Below, one piece after another: positions 1 to 7,799 of a stretch of DNA of 12,184 bases (positions are counted from its first letter, which is position 1; every line of letters begins with the position of its first letter). The notes beneath the pieces are model-generated. The model made no database searches. It had not been told where the DNA came from and saw only the letters and a program-made list of their open reading frames with translations. The DNA comes from Cephalothrix spiralis (lineage: Eukaryota > Nemertea > Palaeonemertea > Archinemertea > Cephalotrichidae), in assembly GCA_032353305.1 (NCBI GenBank), contig JAUCNG010308846.1, positions 1-12,184 of the forward strand, written 5' to 3'. Both the position numbers and the translations under genes were made by a program.

Positions 1-252
1 GACACAATGGTCCGCTTGCTGAGCATTTACCCTTAGGCCTGTAGACCTATCCCGCACTCTATAATCTATTTTCTATATACCGATTAGCAGTGGGGTTTAC
101 CCCGAAAGGAAGGGACAGCGTCCGACTCCACGTATTTTAACCTGACCGAGCCACCCAGGATTCCCCCGATCGAAAGTGGTGTCGAGACCGGGTATCGATC
201 CAGTGAGCCCTGAATTACAGACCCCACGCTCTGACCACTTCGCCACAGAGGC
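1..252 (-). mobile_element. tRNA-derived SINE, copy 1 (cut by window edge)
   Basis: Read on the minus strand, this is a SINE with a tRNA-related head and an unrelated body. The head starts near 252. Its pol III A box is TGGCGAAGTGG (plus-strand 235-245) and its B box is GGATCGATACC (191-201). The body contains GGGTGGCTCGGTCAGGTTA, then a block with GCTAATCGGTATATAGAAAA and GGGATAGGTCTAC. The same blocks occur in the same order in the copy at 5428-5703, so this is a dispersed family and not a tRNA gene. Compared with that copy it lacks about 35 bp just before the GGGTGGCTCGG block. The 3' end and any tail lie outside the window. It probably sits in an intron of the gene whose last exon starts at 450. 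Confidence 0.85.
235..245 (-). promoter_or_regulatory. pol III A box of SINE copy 1
   Basis: The minus strand reads TGGCGAAGTGG, close to the tRNA A-box consensus TRGYNNANNNG. The B box GGATCGATACC lies at 191-201, a spacing normal for a tRNA head. Confidence 0.7.
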
Positions 253-449
253 ACATTGGTTTTTAATAATTTCGATTTTTGCCTAATTTTTTTTGAAATG
301 ATCTAATTTTTTATTTTAACTAAAGGTTTTGACATTAATGACATTAATCACAGACCACAGATGTTAAGTATGAATATAAATATATCCATAATATGTTTTG
401 AAACACTATTTTGTCAATATAAATAATTCTAATTTTCTTTTGTTTTCAG
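253..449 (+). other. intron remnant upstream of unknown gene
   Basis: This AT-rich stretch ends in a pyrimidine-rich tract and a clean 3' splice site, TTTCTTTTGTTTTCAG, with the AG at 448-449. A second AG at 465-466 is a weaker alternative acceptor. The matching donor is not in the window, so at least one upstream exon lies to the left. Confidence 0.6.
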
Positions 450-468
450 ACTGATATCAACAACAGAT

Positions 469-873
469 ATGGCTAAGAACAGTAATAGTGAAACCATAAT
501 ATCGAATGAAACTAGTAGAAAAATTGCAGTTCTTTATCATGATGAAAGAATGATTTTCGACGGAGCTAAGTATGTTTTTATGGCGAACGAAAAGCTCGAC
601 GAAAATAAAACGGTTCCTAGCAAATTCGAATTCAACCCCCACACTGATGTCAGCTATATTGCAATGGAAAGGGGACAATCTGTCACAATCAACCGTAAAG
701 CCGAAATGTATTTAACCGTTTTCAAACGATGCGATGACGAGTTCGATATGTTCAATGTCAATCTCCTCGATGTCGATGACGGCAGTCCGATCAGGCACAA
801 CTTTTTTGTTCCACAAAATCACACAAATATTTATATATCAACGAGGGATATAAAATCTTCAGATTCCTGTTAA
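469..873 (+). CDS. unrecognised 134-aa protein, terminal exon
   Basis: I do not recognise the family. The ORF starts at an ATG in good context (G at -3, G at +4), 20 bases after a strong 3' splice site, and ends at TAA (871-873). AATAAA signals follow at 926-931 and 970-975. The frame is open from the splice site to the ATG, so an upstream exon could add an N-terminal extension and this start is not certain. There is no signal peptide or membrane segment. The N-terminal 16 residues are Asn/Ser-rich and look disordered. From about residue 18 to 124 the chain alternates hydrophobic and polar residues in short strands (KIAVLYHD, AKYVFMAN, SVTINRKA, AEMYLTVFKR, NIYIS) joined by acidic turns such as DVDDG, which suggests a compact beta-sandwich. 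It has only two Cys (88 and 134), so it is not disulfide-built. A cytoplasmic or nuclear soluble protein is inferred. No enzyme motif is visible. Mixed codon use and intact flanking signals argue for a real gene. Confidence 0.6.
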   Translation: MAKNSNSETIISNETSRKIAVLYHDERMIFDGAKYVFMANEKLDENKTVPSKFEFNPHTDVSYIAMERGQSVTINRKAEMYLTVFKRCDDEFDMFNVNLLDVDDGSPIRHNFFVPQNHTNIYISTRDIKSSDSC

Positions 874-925
874 TTACACGGAAAGGCGTAAGCTTTATTA
901 ATCAGAATACGAATTATATTTTTTA

Positions 926-931
926 AATAAA
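926..931 (+). terminator. polyadenylation signal AATAAA for the 134-aa gene
   Basis: AATAAA lies 53 bases after the stop codon. A second AATAAA at 970-975 is an alternative. The transposon beginning at 981 lies immediately downstream, so the transcript probably ends at its edge. Confidence 0.45.
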
Positions 932-980
932 CAAATTAAAGTACCGGAAAATATTAAATCGTGGAATTGAATAAATTTTA

Positions 981-1602
981 TATACAGCGTGTTCCAATAT
1001 TATGGAAATCAGCCAAATGAACTGCATGCTATTTCTCGATAAATAATGCTTGTCATTTAAATATTTTTTCATACATATATACTTCTGACAAATCAATTCA
1101 AATTTAACATTTTTAAATTAATTTTGAAAATCTATTGTCGAAATAATTTCTCCCCATCCTAGATTTTGTACACCTATTGAATTATTCCGATCGATTCACC
1201 AACAACTCATCGAATGTACACTACGATCTCGAGAGAGTACGTTAGAAATTAGAGGCAATGATGTGAAGACAAATAAACACTATTTAATGATGTAACCTTC
1301 CCATCGTTCGGGTTTTTAAGAAAAACATACAATCAGTGCTTCACGATTTAGTTACACGGTGTCGCTACCGTTTTTTCGTACTAATTCGTAGGTTGGGGAA
1401 ATCGCTACCAACTTTCTTTTTTTAATTAGCTCCTACTCAGGAGAACCATTAAGAATATATTAAGGGACATGACATTTTTAGAAAAAGAACTTTTTATTTG
1501 AAAATGTCGTAAATTTTCAGCGAAATTCATTCACATTCAAGAAATATATTTTTAAAATTGTTTTTTTCTTCTGTTTTCCATAATATTGGGACATGCTGTA
1601 TA
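981..1602. mobile_element. mariner-like non-autonomous element, 622 bp
   Basis: Near-perfect terminal inverted repeats of 28 bp bound this segment: 981-1008, beginning TATACAGCGTGTTCC, and the reverse complement of 1575-1602, beginning TATACAGCATGTCCC. They match at 26 of 28 positions. The outer TA on each side fits a Tc1/mariner TA target duplication, and the (T)ACAG-GTGTYCCA start resembles mariner termini. I found no readable transposase in the interior, so it is a deletion derivative or MITE. It lies just downstream of the 134-aa gene. Confidence 0.75.
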
Positions 1603-1784
1603 TAATAATCGTACTAGAAAATTGCATGGCAACTTTTGTCTGAATTAAAACTGAAAAATATAAATAAATGCTTTAAAACTTTTAACGGGTTTTAAGTTTG
1701 TCTTTCTCCTCTGTTCACTGCTCATCTTATCATGTGTTAGTATACTCTCTTCTTTATAGCTGAAATTAACATCATGATCTGATC
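1603..1784. other. intergenic, nothing recognised
   Basis: AT-rich sequence between two putative mobile elements. No ORF, splice-site pair or repeat could be supported here. Confidence 0.4.
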
Positions 1785-2245
1785 ATGTGCAGACTTCATA
1801 ACGTACCTACTTTTCCTACTTTTAAAAAATTATCCTACTTTTCCTACTTTTTTTTAAATATACCTACTTACATGTCTTATTTCATTATTATTCTAATGCT
1901 GAGGATGATTGATGTTTAACCATGTAATATTTGTATATTTTGTTGTTGCAAAGAAATATTCGCGACTTAGGTGCAGAATGTCAATATTCCGGGAATTTTA
2001 AGCATTATTAATTAATGCTTAACTGTATTTTAAAAAAAGCAAACTTGTTAACTAGCATAAAAGCTGTTCTAAATTAAATTTAAAATATATCCAAAGTCAA
2101 ATAACCACCTTGTCAAAATTATATTTTTTCTATTCCCTCCAAACTATATATTTTTTTACTGTATATTTTTATTGAGTGTTGATTTGTACCTACTTTTTTT
2201 TAAAAACCTACCTACTTTTTCAAATTGAGTCTGCCTGCATGTGGG
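1785..2245. repeat. CCTACTTTT-repeat block, possible degraded element
   Basis: Multiple copies of CCTACTTTT cluster at both ends of this block (about 1805-1870 and 2188-2222). Near the outer edges are CATGTGCAGACTTCAT (left) and the reverse complement of a CAGACT-containing segment ending GCATGTGGG (right). These share GCAGACT in inverted orientation, with a small offset next to it. This may be an old DNA transposon of about 450 bp with subterminal repeats, but the termini are too decayed to assign a superfamily and no target duplication was found. Confidence 0.3.
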
Positions 2246-3068
2246 ATATATATTTAGTTTACATGACTACCAAATCCTGATAAGTTGATTCCTGCCATTT
2301 TTTGTTCCGAATGCCATTCAAATCATTTTTGTTTTTGTTTTTTGATGACATTTTTTACGTTTCGGAGAAGCAGCAATTTAAAAGAAATTAAGTTTCGGTT
2401 TCAAGACAGCATGATTAAGGACCGCGGTTTATTGCATGCATTAAAGGTACAAGGTCAGTTAGATTCCCTCGCGAGTTTGACGTTCCATACTCTATATTCA
2501 AAATGTGTGATCGCCTGCGGCGTTACCTTAGTTACAACGAGTATATTTAAATTTTAGCGCTCCGATATTCGGTAGGTGTTCAACTGATGGAATTTCAGAT
2601 TTGAAATAACGGCGCGAATTGTGAAGGGAACTAGACATAATAGATCTTATGTACATGGTTTGAAGTAAGTTAAGCCTACCGCACACTGGGCCGTTAGAAC
2701 GCATGAACGTTAGAACGCAGCAAAAATCAAACACGTAATCCTAACATACACTAATTCGCATTATAACGCAAGCAAAATCAAACATGTGACGACTGTCGAA
2801 TGTGTCATAAACTTAGCATTCGCTTCAATAATAATGACGTCATCTACCACGTGATCCGAATTGCACGGAGCTATAATAAATTCAACTGGGTAACGTGAAA
2901 TTCGGAATGATTTGAGAAGGACGACATAAAATGAACCGATAACACAGGATAACAGTGTAATAATAAACACGACTAGCATGAGAGGGTCAAATACGGAATA
3001 CGGATACCTCTCGTTTACTAGAGTAGAATTTCTCAGGCATCGATTGAAAAAACATCGGTTCCTAGCTA
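2246..3068. other. intergenic; short repeats and a hydrophobic minus-strand ORF
   Basis: No gene is firmly supported. At 2692-2719 the 12-mer CGTTAGAACGCA occurs twice, 16 bp apart. A related segment, AACGCA then GCAAAAATCAAACACGT (to 2736), recurs in diverged form at 2759-2787. Together these look like subterminal repeats of an old element. On the minus strand a reading frame from about 3017 down to 2761 follows a possible acceptor (TTCTACTCTAG) and encodes a strongly hydrophobic stretch (LMLVVFIITLLSCVIGSFYV), so one membrane-spanning exon is possible. I did not annotate it as a gene because no donor, partner exon or family match could be found. Confidence 0.35.
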
Positions 3069-3581
3069 CAGGGGGGAGGGATTGTCTTGAAAGTGTATGC
3101 ACCAACCCGGGTGGGTGGTGTGGGTTGGGGTGTTTTTGGACATTGGCCTCACTTTCAAGACCACTTTCGAGACGTGGGTGTCCAGAGACTTATGTCTTGA
3201 AAATTATTCTCGTCCTCCCATTTTTTTGCACACAGTGGAACAGTTTTTTACAAAAATTTCTGCAACTCAGTTATTTGGGCAAAATTTTGCAAATTTTTTT
3301 CAACGCGCTCAAATGTTTTCTAAAAAGGGTGGGTGTTTTTCTACCTGGGTCCAAAAAGTGAGATAAAAAAGTCAAATTAGTGATTTTTGGGGTGGGTGTT
3401 TTTAACCCTTGTCTGAAAAGTGAAATTAAATGTCCAGTTAGTGATGGATTGGGTGGGTGTTTTTGGGTGATGTCTGCGAAGTGACGAAAATGTCAAGTTA
3501 GTGAAGAGGTGGTGGGCCACATTGTAATATTTCAAATAATTTCACTTCAGATGCACTTTCAAGACAACCCCCCCCCCCCTG
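3069..3581. mobile_element. hAT-like MITE with G/C-tract tips, copy 1
   Basis: The element starts CAGGGGGGAGGG and ends in a run of C followed by CTG. Just inside the tips the left end reads TTGTCTTGAAAGTG and the right end reads its complement CACTTTCAAGACAA, giving terminal inverted repeats of about 25-30 bp. It is homologous over its full length to the copy at 5875-6397. The interior is rich in GGTGGGTGTTTTT motifs and carries no transposase. CAG...CTG tips resemble hAT transposons, but a clean target duplication is not visible at this copy (flanks ...TTCCTAGCTA and GTACCTATATA are only loosely alike). Reading frames across it are chance products of the repeat. Confidence 0.75.
3327..3511 (+). 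repeat. three imperfect ~62-bp tandem units inside MITE copy 1
   Basis: Units begin at 3327, 3390 and 3451 with GGGTGGGTGTTTTT. Each then carries a segment like GTCTGAAAAGTGA and ends with GTTAGTGA or ATTAGTGA. Spacings are 63 and 61 bp. The related copy at 5875-6397 keeps a partly eroded version. Confidence 0.7.
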
Positions 3582-4827
3582 GTACCTATATAAAATATTT
3601 AATTCAACATACAGTTGGATGAGTTGGTTCGAAATTACTATTTTATTTCGCTGCCAATTTTTTAAAAAGCTAGTCCGTACATTTCAATCAATAAGGAAAC
3701 AACAAAGGCCTTAGCATCCTTGGCCTTTCAAATTATTTAGTAATTAATATTATTTAGTAATTAATTATCCTAAATGAAATTTAATAAAACGCATTAATTT
3801 ATTGATGATTGCATGCTTTGAGGTTAAATCAACTTTTATGATTCTTTTATTTACGTGTTTTAAATACTTTCTCATTAGGCTTTTGATTGATTGTTTTATG
3901 GATATGCCGGTGACAATTTTCAAAAAATTAAAATAAAAAAAATATTAAATCTTTCCGCCGCCGGCGGACTTCTCGGTAACTGGAAACTATCTAAAAAATA
4001 TCTTGGGAGTGTTCGACCCCATGCATCTCTATCCAATTGGCCTATATGTATAGGTCATAACGACCAATAAAAAAATTAAGGAGGAACTGTAGAAAAATTT
4101 GAGAATTCTATAATTGATCATAATCGTATATATATATATAGTCATGAAATCAAATGATATAAATAAGTCAAATCCAAGTCATACGAGTAGTACATTGTGG
4201 CTTAAAACAATACAGCAAAATAGAAAACGAAATCTATTTTCAAAACCCTAAAACCTTTGCAAATGATTAAAATCGTTATTAAATAAAAGCTGCACGACCA
4301 GCTTATCTTATTCGTGCCACTGCACTGTACCAGGGGTGATCAGCACTTTTTACTCGATCAATGCAAAAATGATCGTTTCGTCGTTAACTGTTCGAACTGA
4401 ATCATTGACTTAAATTTACAGGCAAATCCCTATATAAGTGCACATCATTATGATGGGCACTTCGAGATAATGGGCATCTATAAAGATTAGAAAAATTCGG
4501 GAGCCCGAAAATTTAAACAATAAATAACGTAAAAATTGCATGCATGGATATTATACTAATTATACCTGACCAGTTCAATAGTTGTAATGATTGTTAATCA
4601 CCATTGTTAAGAAATACCGACCTTGTCTGGTCACGGTAATTTATTTGTCAACAGCTATTATTTTAAAATGCAAAATCACACATTTTTCATAGAAAATGAT
4701 GAAAAAGGAGAACAATGTCATTTTTAGCGCTCCTTCTTGAGCTGAGGTGTTCGAAGCGAGGCGAGAAAAAATTGCAGTTTTTACTATTAGAATTCATAAT
4801 TTCTCATACCTTTGACTAATGACATAT
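3582..4827. other. intergenic, only short repeats and hairpins
   Basis: No gene is supported: no long frame and no convincing splice-site pair. It contains a 17-bp tandem duplication (3732-3765, unit ATTATTTAGTAATTAAT), a short hairpin AAAGGCC/GGCCTTT (3704-3728), a GC palindrome CCGCCGGCGG (3958-3967) in AT-rich surroundings, a (TA)7 microsatellite (4127-4140) and a small hairpin with GTGC/GCAC and CATCA/TGATG stems (4438-4460). Confidence 0.5.
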
Positions 4828-4875
4828 TTGAGGAGCTTTTTAACAAAATTTTAGGAGATTTTCAGATCTTTTAGG

Positions 4876-4938
4876 AAATTTTAGGAGCTCTTTGTCAAAT
4901 TTTAGGAGCACTTAGTCAAATTAGGAGCCTCTATGACC
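4876..4938 (+). repeat. 21-bp tandem repeat, three units
   Basis: Units at 4876-4896, 4897-4917 and 4918-4938 have an exact 21-bp period and share AAATTTTAGGAGC plus a GTC-type end. The third unit is more diverged. Related TTTTAGGAG fragments extend leftward to about 4828. No coding frame uses the repeat. Confidence 0.65.
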
Positions 4939-5427
4939 AATGTGCCTCTATGCGACAGAACCGTGCGTGTGTGCACATGGTTTCCTTCCACCCCAAATAA
5001 AAATGTCGTTGGTCAGAAGTCAAAATAATCAGGTATAAGTCAGAGAGTTTTCAAATTTTTGTGAAAGTCAGGGGAAAATAATATTGAGAATTAGTTCAAG
5101 ACAAATTATTTGACTTGAAACATTTTTGTTGCGATTGCGCTTGGTCAAATATCATAGAAAAGTCAAGGAATGGTAAAAAATTTGGCCATGCACCCTGTTG
5201 GTGCTCTCGATCCATATATAAAGTGCATCCCCAAAAATTTGTGTTACATATTTGAAATTTTCTTGTTAAAATGTCATTTTTTGGCTATTTCAGCTTTAAT
5301 TTGCAAGAGAAAAAATGCCCTTCTCAGCACAAGCTGACGATATTAGCAGGTCTACACCAAGTGTAATAGATTTGCTGCATATCAGCTGTCATGGTTTGAG
5401 ATGGACGGTATATTAAGGTGCTAGCGG
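4939..5427. other. intergenic, nothing firm
   Basis: No gene is supported. The segment from 4936 (ACCAATGTGCCTCT) equals the left flank and first bases of the SINE head in copy 1 for 14 bases and then diverges, so a SINE-head fragment is possible but unproven. The rest is AT-rich without a recognised structure. Confidence 0.35.
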
Positions 5428-5703
5428 TTTATTGTGGCAAGGTGGTAGCGCGTCGGTCTCTGAATCCGGAGGTCCTGGGTTCGAGACCCGGCTCGACACT
5501 ACTTTCCATCGGGTAGAACATTTGGCAAGTTCTCCAGCGTACTGCCTTCTGGGTGGCTCGGTCAGGTTAATTACGTGGAGTGGGACGTGTCCCTCCTTTG
5601 GGGTTAACTCGACTGCTAATCGGTATATAGAAAAGAGATTAGAGTACGGGATAGGTCTACACAGGCCTAAGTGTAAATGCTCATAAAGTGGACCGTCTGT
5701 GTC
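5428..5703 (+). mobile_element. tRNA-derived SINE, copy 2
   Basis: The plus-strand head has A box TGGCAAGGTGG (5435-5445) and a consensus B box GGTTCGAGACC (5478-5488). The B box sits in the loop of a T-arm-like stem (CTGGG/CCCGG). The body matches copy 1: GGGTGGCTCGGTCAGGTTA, ACGTGGAGT, GCTAATCGGTATATAGAAAA, GGGATAGGTCTAC, AGGCCTAAG and AAATGCTCA, ending near CTGTGTC. It carries about 35 bp between the head and the GGGTGGCTCGG block that copy 1 lacks, so the family has at least two length forms. The segment beyond 5703 (GCCAGTCATCTGATGCCC) may be the 3' tail region, but copy 1 is cut there and cannot confirm it. The frame of 84 codons across it is a by-product. Confidence 0.88.
5478..5488 (+). 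promoter_or_regulatory. pol III B box of SINE copy 2
   Basis: GGTTCGAGACC matches the tRNA B-box consensus GGTTCGANNCC exactly, 32 bp downstream of the A box at 5435-5445. Confidence 0.75.
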
Positions 5704-5874
5704 TAATTGAGCCAGTCATCTGATGCCCTCCTAAATAAGTTCAAAATACGGATAATTTTCCAACTCCCTCCGATACTAAGTGCACCCTCTGTATTTTTAA
5801 ACTGCCACCGCGCCTTTATGTATTGATTTTAGATCCTTATTCAAAAATTTTTATATCTTAAACCACATTTCATG
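5704..5874. other. spacer between SINE and MITE
   Basis: AT-rich sequence with no recognised gene. Its last bases, TTTCATG (5868-5874), recur directly after the MITE at 6398 and are the likely target duplication. Confidence 0.4.
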
Positions 5875-6397
5875 CAGGGGGTGGGGTGTCTTGAAAGTGC
5901 AGACACCAACCCCGGTGTGTGTTGGTTTGGTGTTTTTGGACATTGGTCTAACTTTCGAGACGTGGGTATCCAGAGGCTTATGTCTTCAAAAATGATGCAA
6001 AATGTCAAAAAATGCGGTTCACATTTTTTAAAATTTATACACGTCGCCGTCGACACCCACCCCATTTTTGCAAATACAAAATTTTCTGCGTCTTATTTTT
6101 TTTGGCAAAATTTTCCACATTTTTTTCAATGCGCTCTAATTTTTCGGTGGGTTTTTTCTACCGGGGTCCGAAAAGTGATTAGTGACGGTTTGGATGGGTA
6201 TTTTTTAACCCTCGTCTGAAAAGTGAAGCGAAATGACATGTTAGTGATGCTTGGGTCGGGTGTTTTGGGGTCATGTCTGCGAAGTGACAAAAATGTCAAG
6301 TTAGTGAAGGGTGATAGGTCACATTGTAAAATTTCAAACGATTTCACTTCGAAGACGTTGGTGCCTGCACTTTCAAGACAATACCCCCCCCCCTCTG
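5875..6397. mobile_element. hAT-like MITE with G/C-tract tips, copy 2
   Basis: This is the second copy of the element at 3069-3581. It starts CAGGGGGTGGGGTGTC and ends in a C run followed by CTCTG. The left subterminal segment TGTCTTGAAAGTGCAG-CACCAAC is complemented at the right by GTTGGTGCCTGCACTTTC, so the inverted repeats are longer here than in copy 1. TTTCATG directly precedes CAG (5868-5874) and directly follows CTG (6398-6404), a 7-bp duplication of target DNA. hAT elements normally give 8 bp. The interior has the same GGGTGTTTTT and GTCTGAAAAGTGA units and no transposase. Confidence 0.8.
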
Positions 6398-6646
6398 TTT
6401 CATGTATTGTAGTTCATGCGGTCCCTCGTTTTAGGATTTTATCTCCCCATAAGGTGATATTGTTACTTTTATCGAGAAGCAATTTGCATATTTAATCATT
6501 TTCAGAAATTAAATGTCATTTCAGTTGTACGTATTGTGACTCATGAGATTCAACAATATCTGTATAATACGTACAGAAAATTTTCCAAAAATTTTACCGG
6601 ATTAAAAAAAAATATTGTATATGTTTTTTTCTCTCTTCTTTTTAGT
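6398..6646. other. spacer between two MITEs
   Basis: No gene is supported. The right edge carries a pyrimidine run and the octamer TTTTTAGT (6639-6646), the left target duplication of the next element. Confidence 0.4.
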
Positions 6647-6850
6647 TGAGGGGCAAATCACTCCCATTTTGGTTGTACAGTAATAAAAATAATAATTATT
6701 AATTATTAATAATAAAATTAATAAAAAAATAATAAAAGTTAATAAAAAATAATAAAAGTTAATAAAAAGTTAATAAAAATTAATAATTAATCAATTATTA
6801 ATTAATAATTAATTGCTTGTACAGTAATAAACCGAATGATTTGCCCCTCG
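6647..6850. mobile_element. 204-bp MITE with 8-bp target duplication
   Basis: The 14-bp ends TGAGGGGCAAATCA (6647-6660) and TGATTTGCCCCTCG (6837-6850) are inverted repeats with a single mismatch at the outermost base. TTTTTAGT flanks the element on both sides (6639-6646 and 6851-6858), a perfect 8-bp target duplication that fits hAT-type insertion. The interior is almost only A and T, built from AATAA and TTAATAA units. A direct repeat, TTGTACAGTAATAA, lies near both ends. There is no coding capacity. Confidence 0.82.
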
Positions 6851-7058
6851 TTTTTAGTGCCATCACGTCAAGGTGCCACAGTGTGAAAATGATCAGTAAG
6901 TTCCACAATTGATATACATTGGGTGGAATTAAAGTACATGTACACTTCTTTTTCCGGGAATTTTTATACCCGATCAAGAGTGTACCACATTTTGATACTA
7001 GTCCGCCATTTTGAATAATATAATAACTAAAAAACCCTAAAAACTTCAAATATGGTAT

Positions 7059-7323
7059 AAAATGTTGAACCTTTCTTAGGAAAATTATTTTACGTTTTTG
7101 ACGCAAACTATACATTTTCGAAAGCTTATGGAATTTGTATAACGCCGCGAGCATTCAATTTTTGACCCGTCACCTGCGATGCAAAATTTCCAATAAATGA
7201 TTTTTAAAAATTAAAAATCAAGCTTTTTTTTTAAAATTTGCCCCGACATTCGACGCCAGGTGGCTGTCTGCGGCGCTGTACAAATTCCATAAGCTTTTCA
7301 GAAAAAGAAAGGTTCAACATTTT
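7059..7323. repeat. 265-bp imperfect palindrome (inverted repeat)
   Basis: The outer arms are perfect complements: 7059-7077 (AAAATGTTGAACCTTTCTT) pairs with 7305-7323. The inner arms 7121-7139 (AAAGCTTATGGAATTTGTA) pair with 7279-7297, and CGCCGC at 7143-7148 pairs with 7270-7275. The left arm has 43 bases between outer and inner arm against 7 in the right arm, so one arm gained or the other lost about 36 bp. The loop holds a further small AT palindrome. It is likely a hairpin-type MITE; no target duplication was identified. Confidence 0.75.
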
Positions 7324-7343
7324 AATCTTTCTTAGAGCATAAA

Positions 7344-7799
7344 CGAATTTAAGATGTTTGAAGACAAATTTCTCTGAAATATAGTCATAACCACGCAAAA
7401 TTATCTACTTACGATACGTGAAAAGAAAGAGAGAGACCGATCCACTTTCGATATCCGCGCATACGCAGTTCATTTTTTTCTCTGCGCATGCGCGAATCGA
7501 AAAAAATAATAGTGGAAATAATGGAGATTGGGCCATAATTCTATCTTTTGTTTTAAAATAAAATTCATTTACGAGTTTTTAACTCGGATTTGGGCAATGT
7601 TTTTACCTACAGATTTACCTACAGAAAGTAATATAATCCTAATCTACAATTATTGCGCTGTTATTTTTGAAATGCGCATAAGCAGAATGAAAATTGAATT
7701 GCGCATATTCAGATCTCGATTGATTGTTTCTCTTATCATGCAGTATCATGAATATAACCCAAAAATCAAAGAAGAGGATTTTCAAACATCTTAAATTCG
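7344..7799. mobile_element. 456-bp element bounded by 19-bp inverted repeats
   Basis: 7344-7362 (CGAATTTAAGATGTTTGAA) and 7781-7799 are perfect inverted complements 418 bp apart. ATAA occurs next to both ends (left with one intervening base) and may be a short target duplication. The interior holds a GC-rich hairpin (7456-7494) but no convincing coding sequence. The superfamily is unassigned. Confidence 0.5.
7456..7494. promoter_or_regulatory. hairpin with NRF1-like GCGCATGCGC motif
   Basis: CGCGCATACGCAG (7456-7468) and CTGCGCATGCGCG (7482-7494) are inverted repeats with one mismatch around a 13-base loop. The right arm contains TGCGCATGCGCG, the NRF1-type palindromic core. It lies inside a repeat-bounded segment and no transcript start can be assigned, so it may be only transposon sequence. 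Confidence 0.3.

Noticed and set aside
2285-2557. 90-codon plus-strand frame
   Set aside because: No splice sites, family likeness or biased codon use supports it.
2978-3366. Two overlapping plus-strand frames of 127 and 89 codons
   Set aside because: They run through the G/C-tipped MITE, depend on its repeat, and have no splice or start support.
5428-5500. Functional tRNA gene
   Set aside because: A and B boxes are good but no acceptor stem pairs, and the head is fused to a body shared with another copy.
5432-5686. 84-codon frame MWQGGSASVSESGG...
   Set aside because: It lies wholly inside SINE copy 2.
5841-6347. Frames on both strands of 73-115 codons
   Set aside because: They are contained in or overlap MITE copy 2, and the frames do not match those in copy 1.
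6676-6815. AT-rich AATAA/TTAATAA tract as a replication origin or scaffold site
   Set aside because: It is the core of a MITE with clear ends; nothing else supports such a role.
6798-7154. 118-codon minus-strand frame
   Set aside because: It spans the end of one MITE and an arm of a palindrome; composition is that of translated AT-rich DNA.
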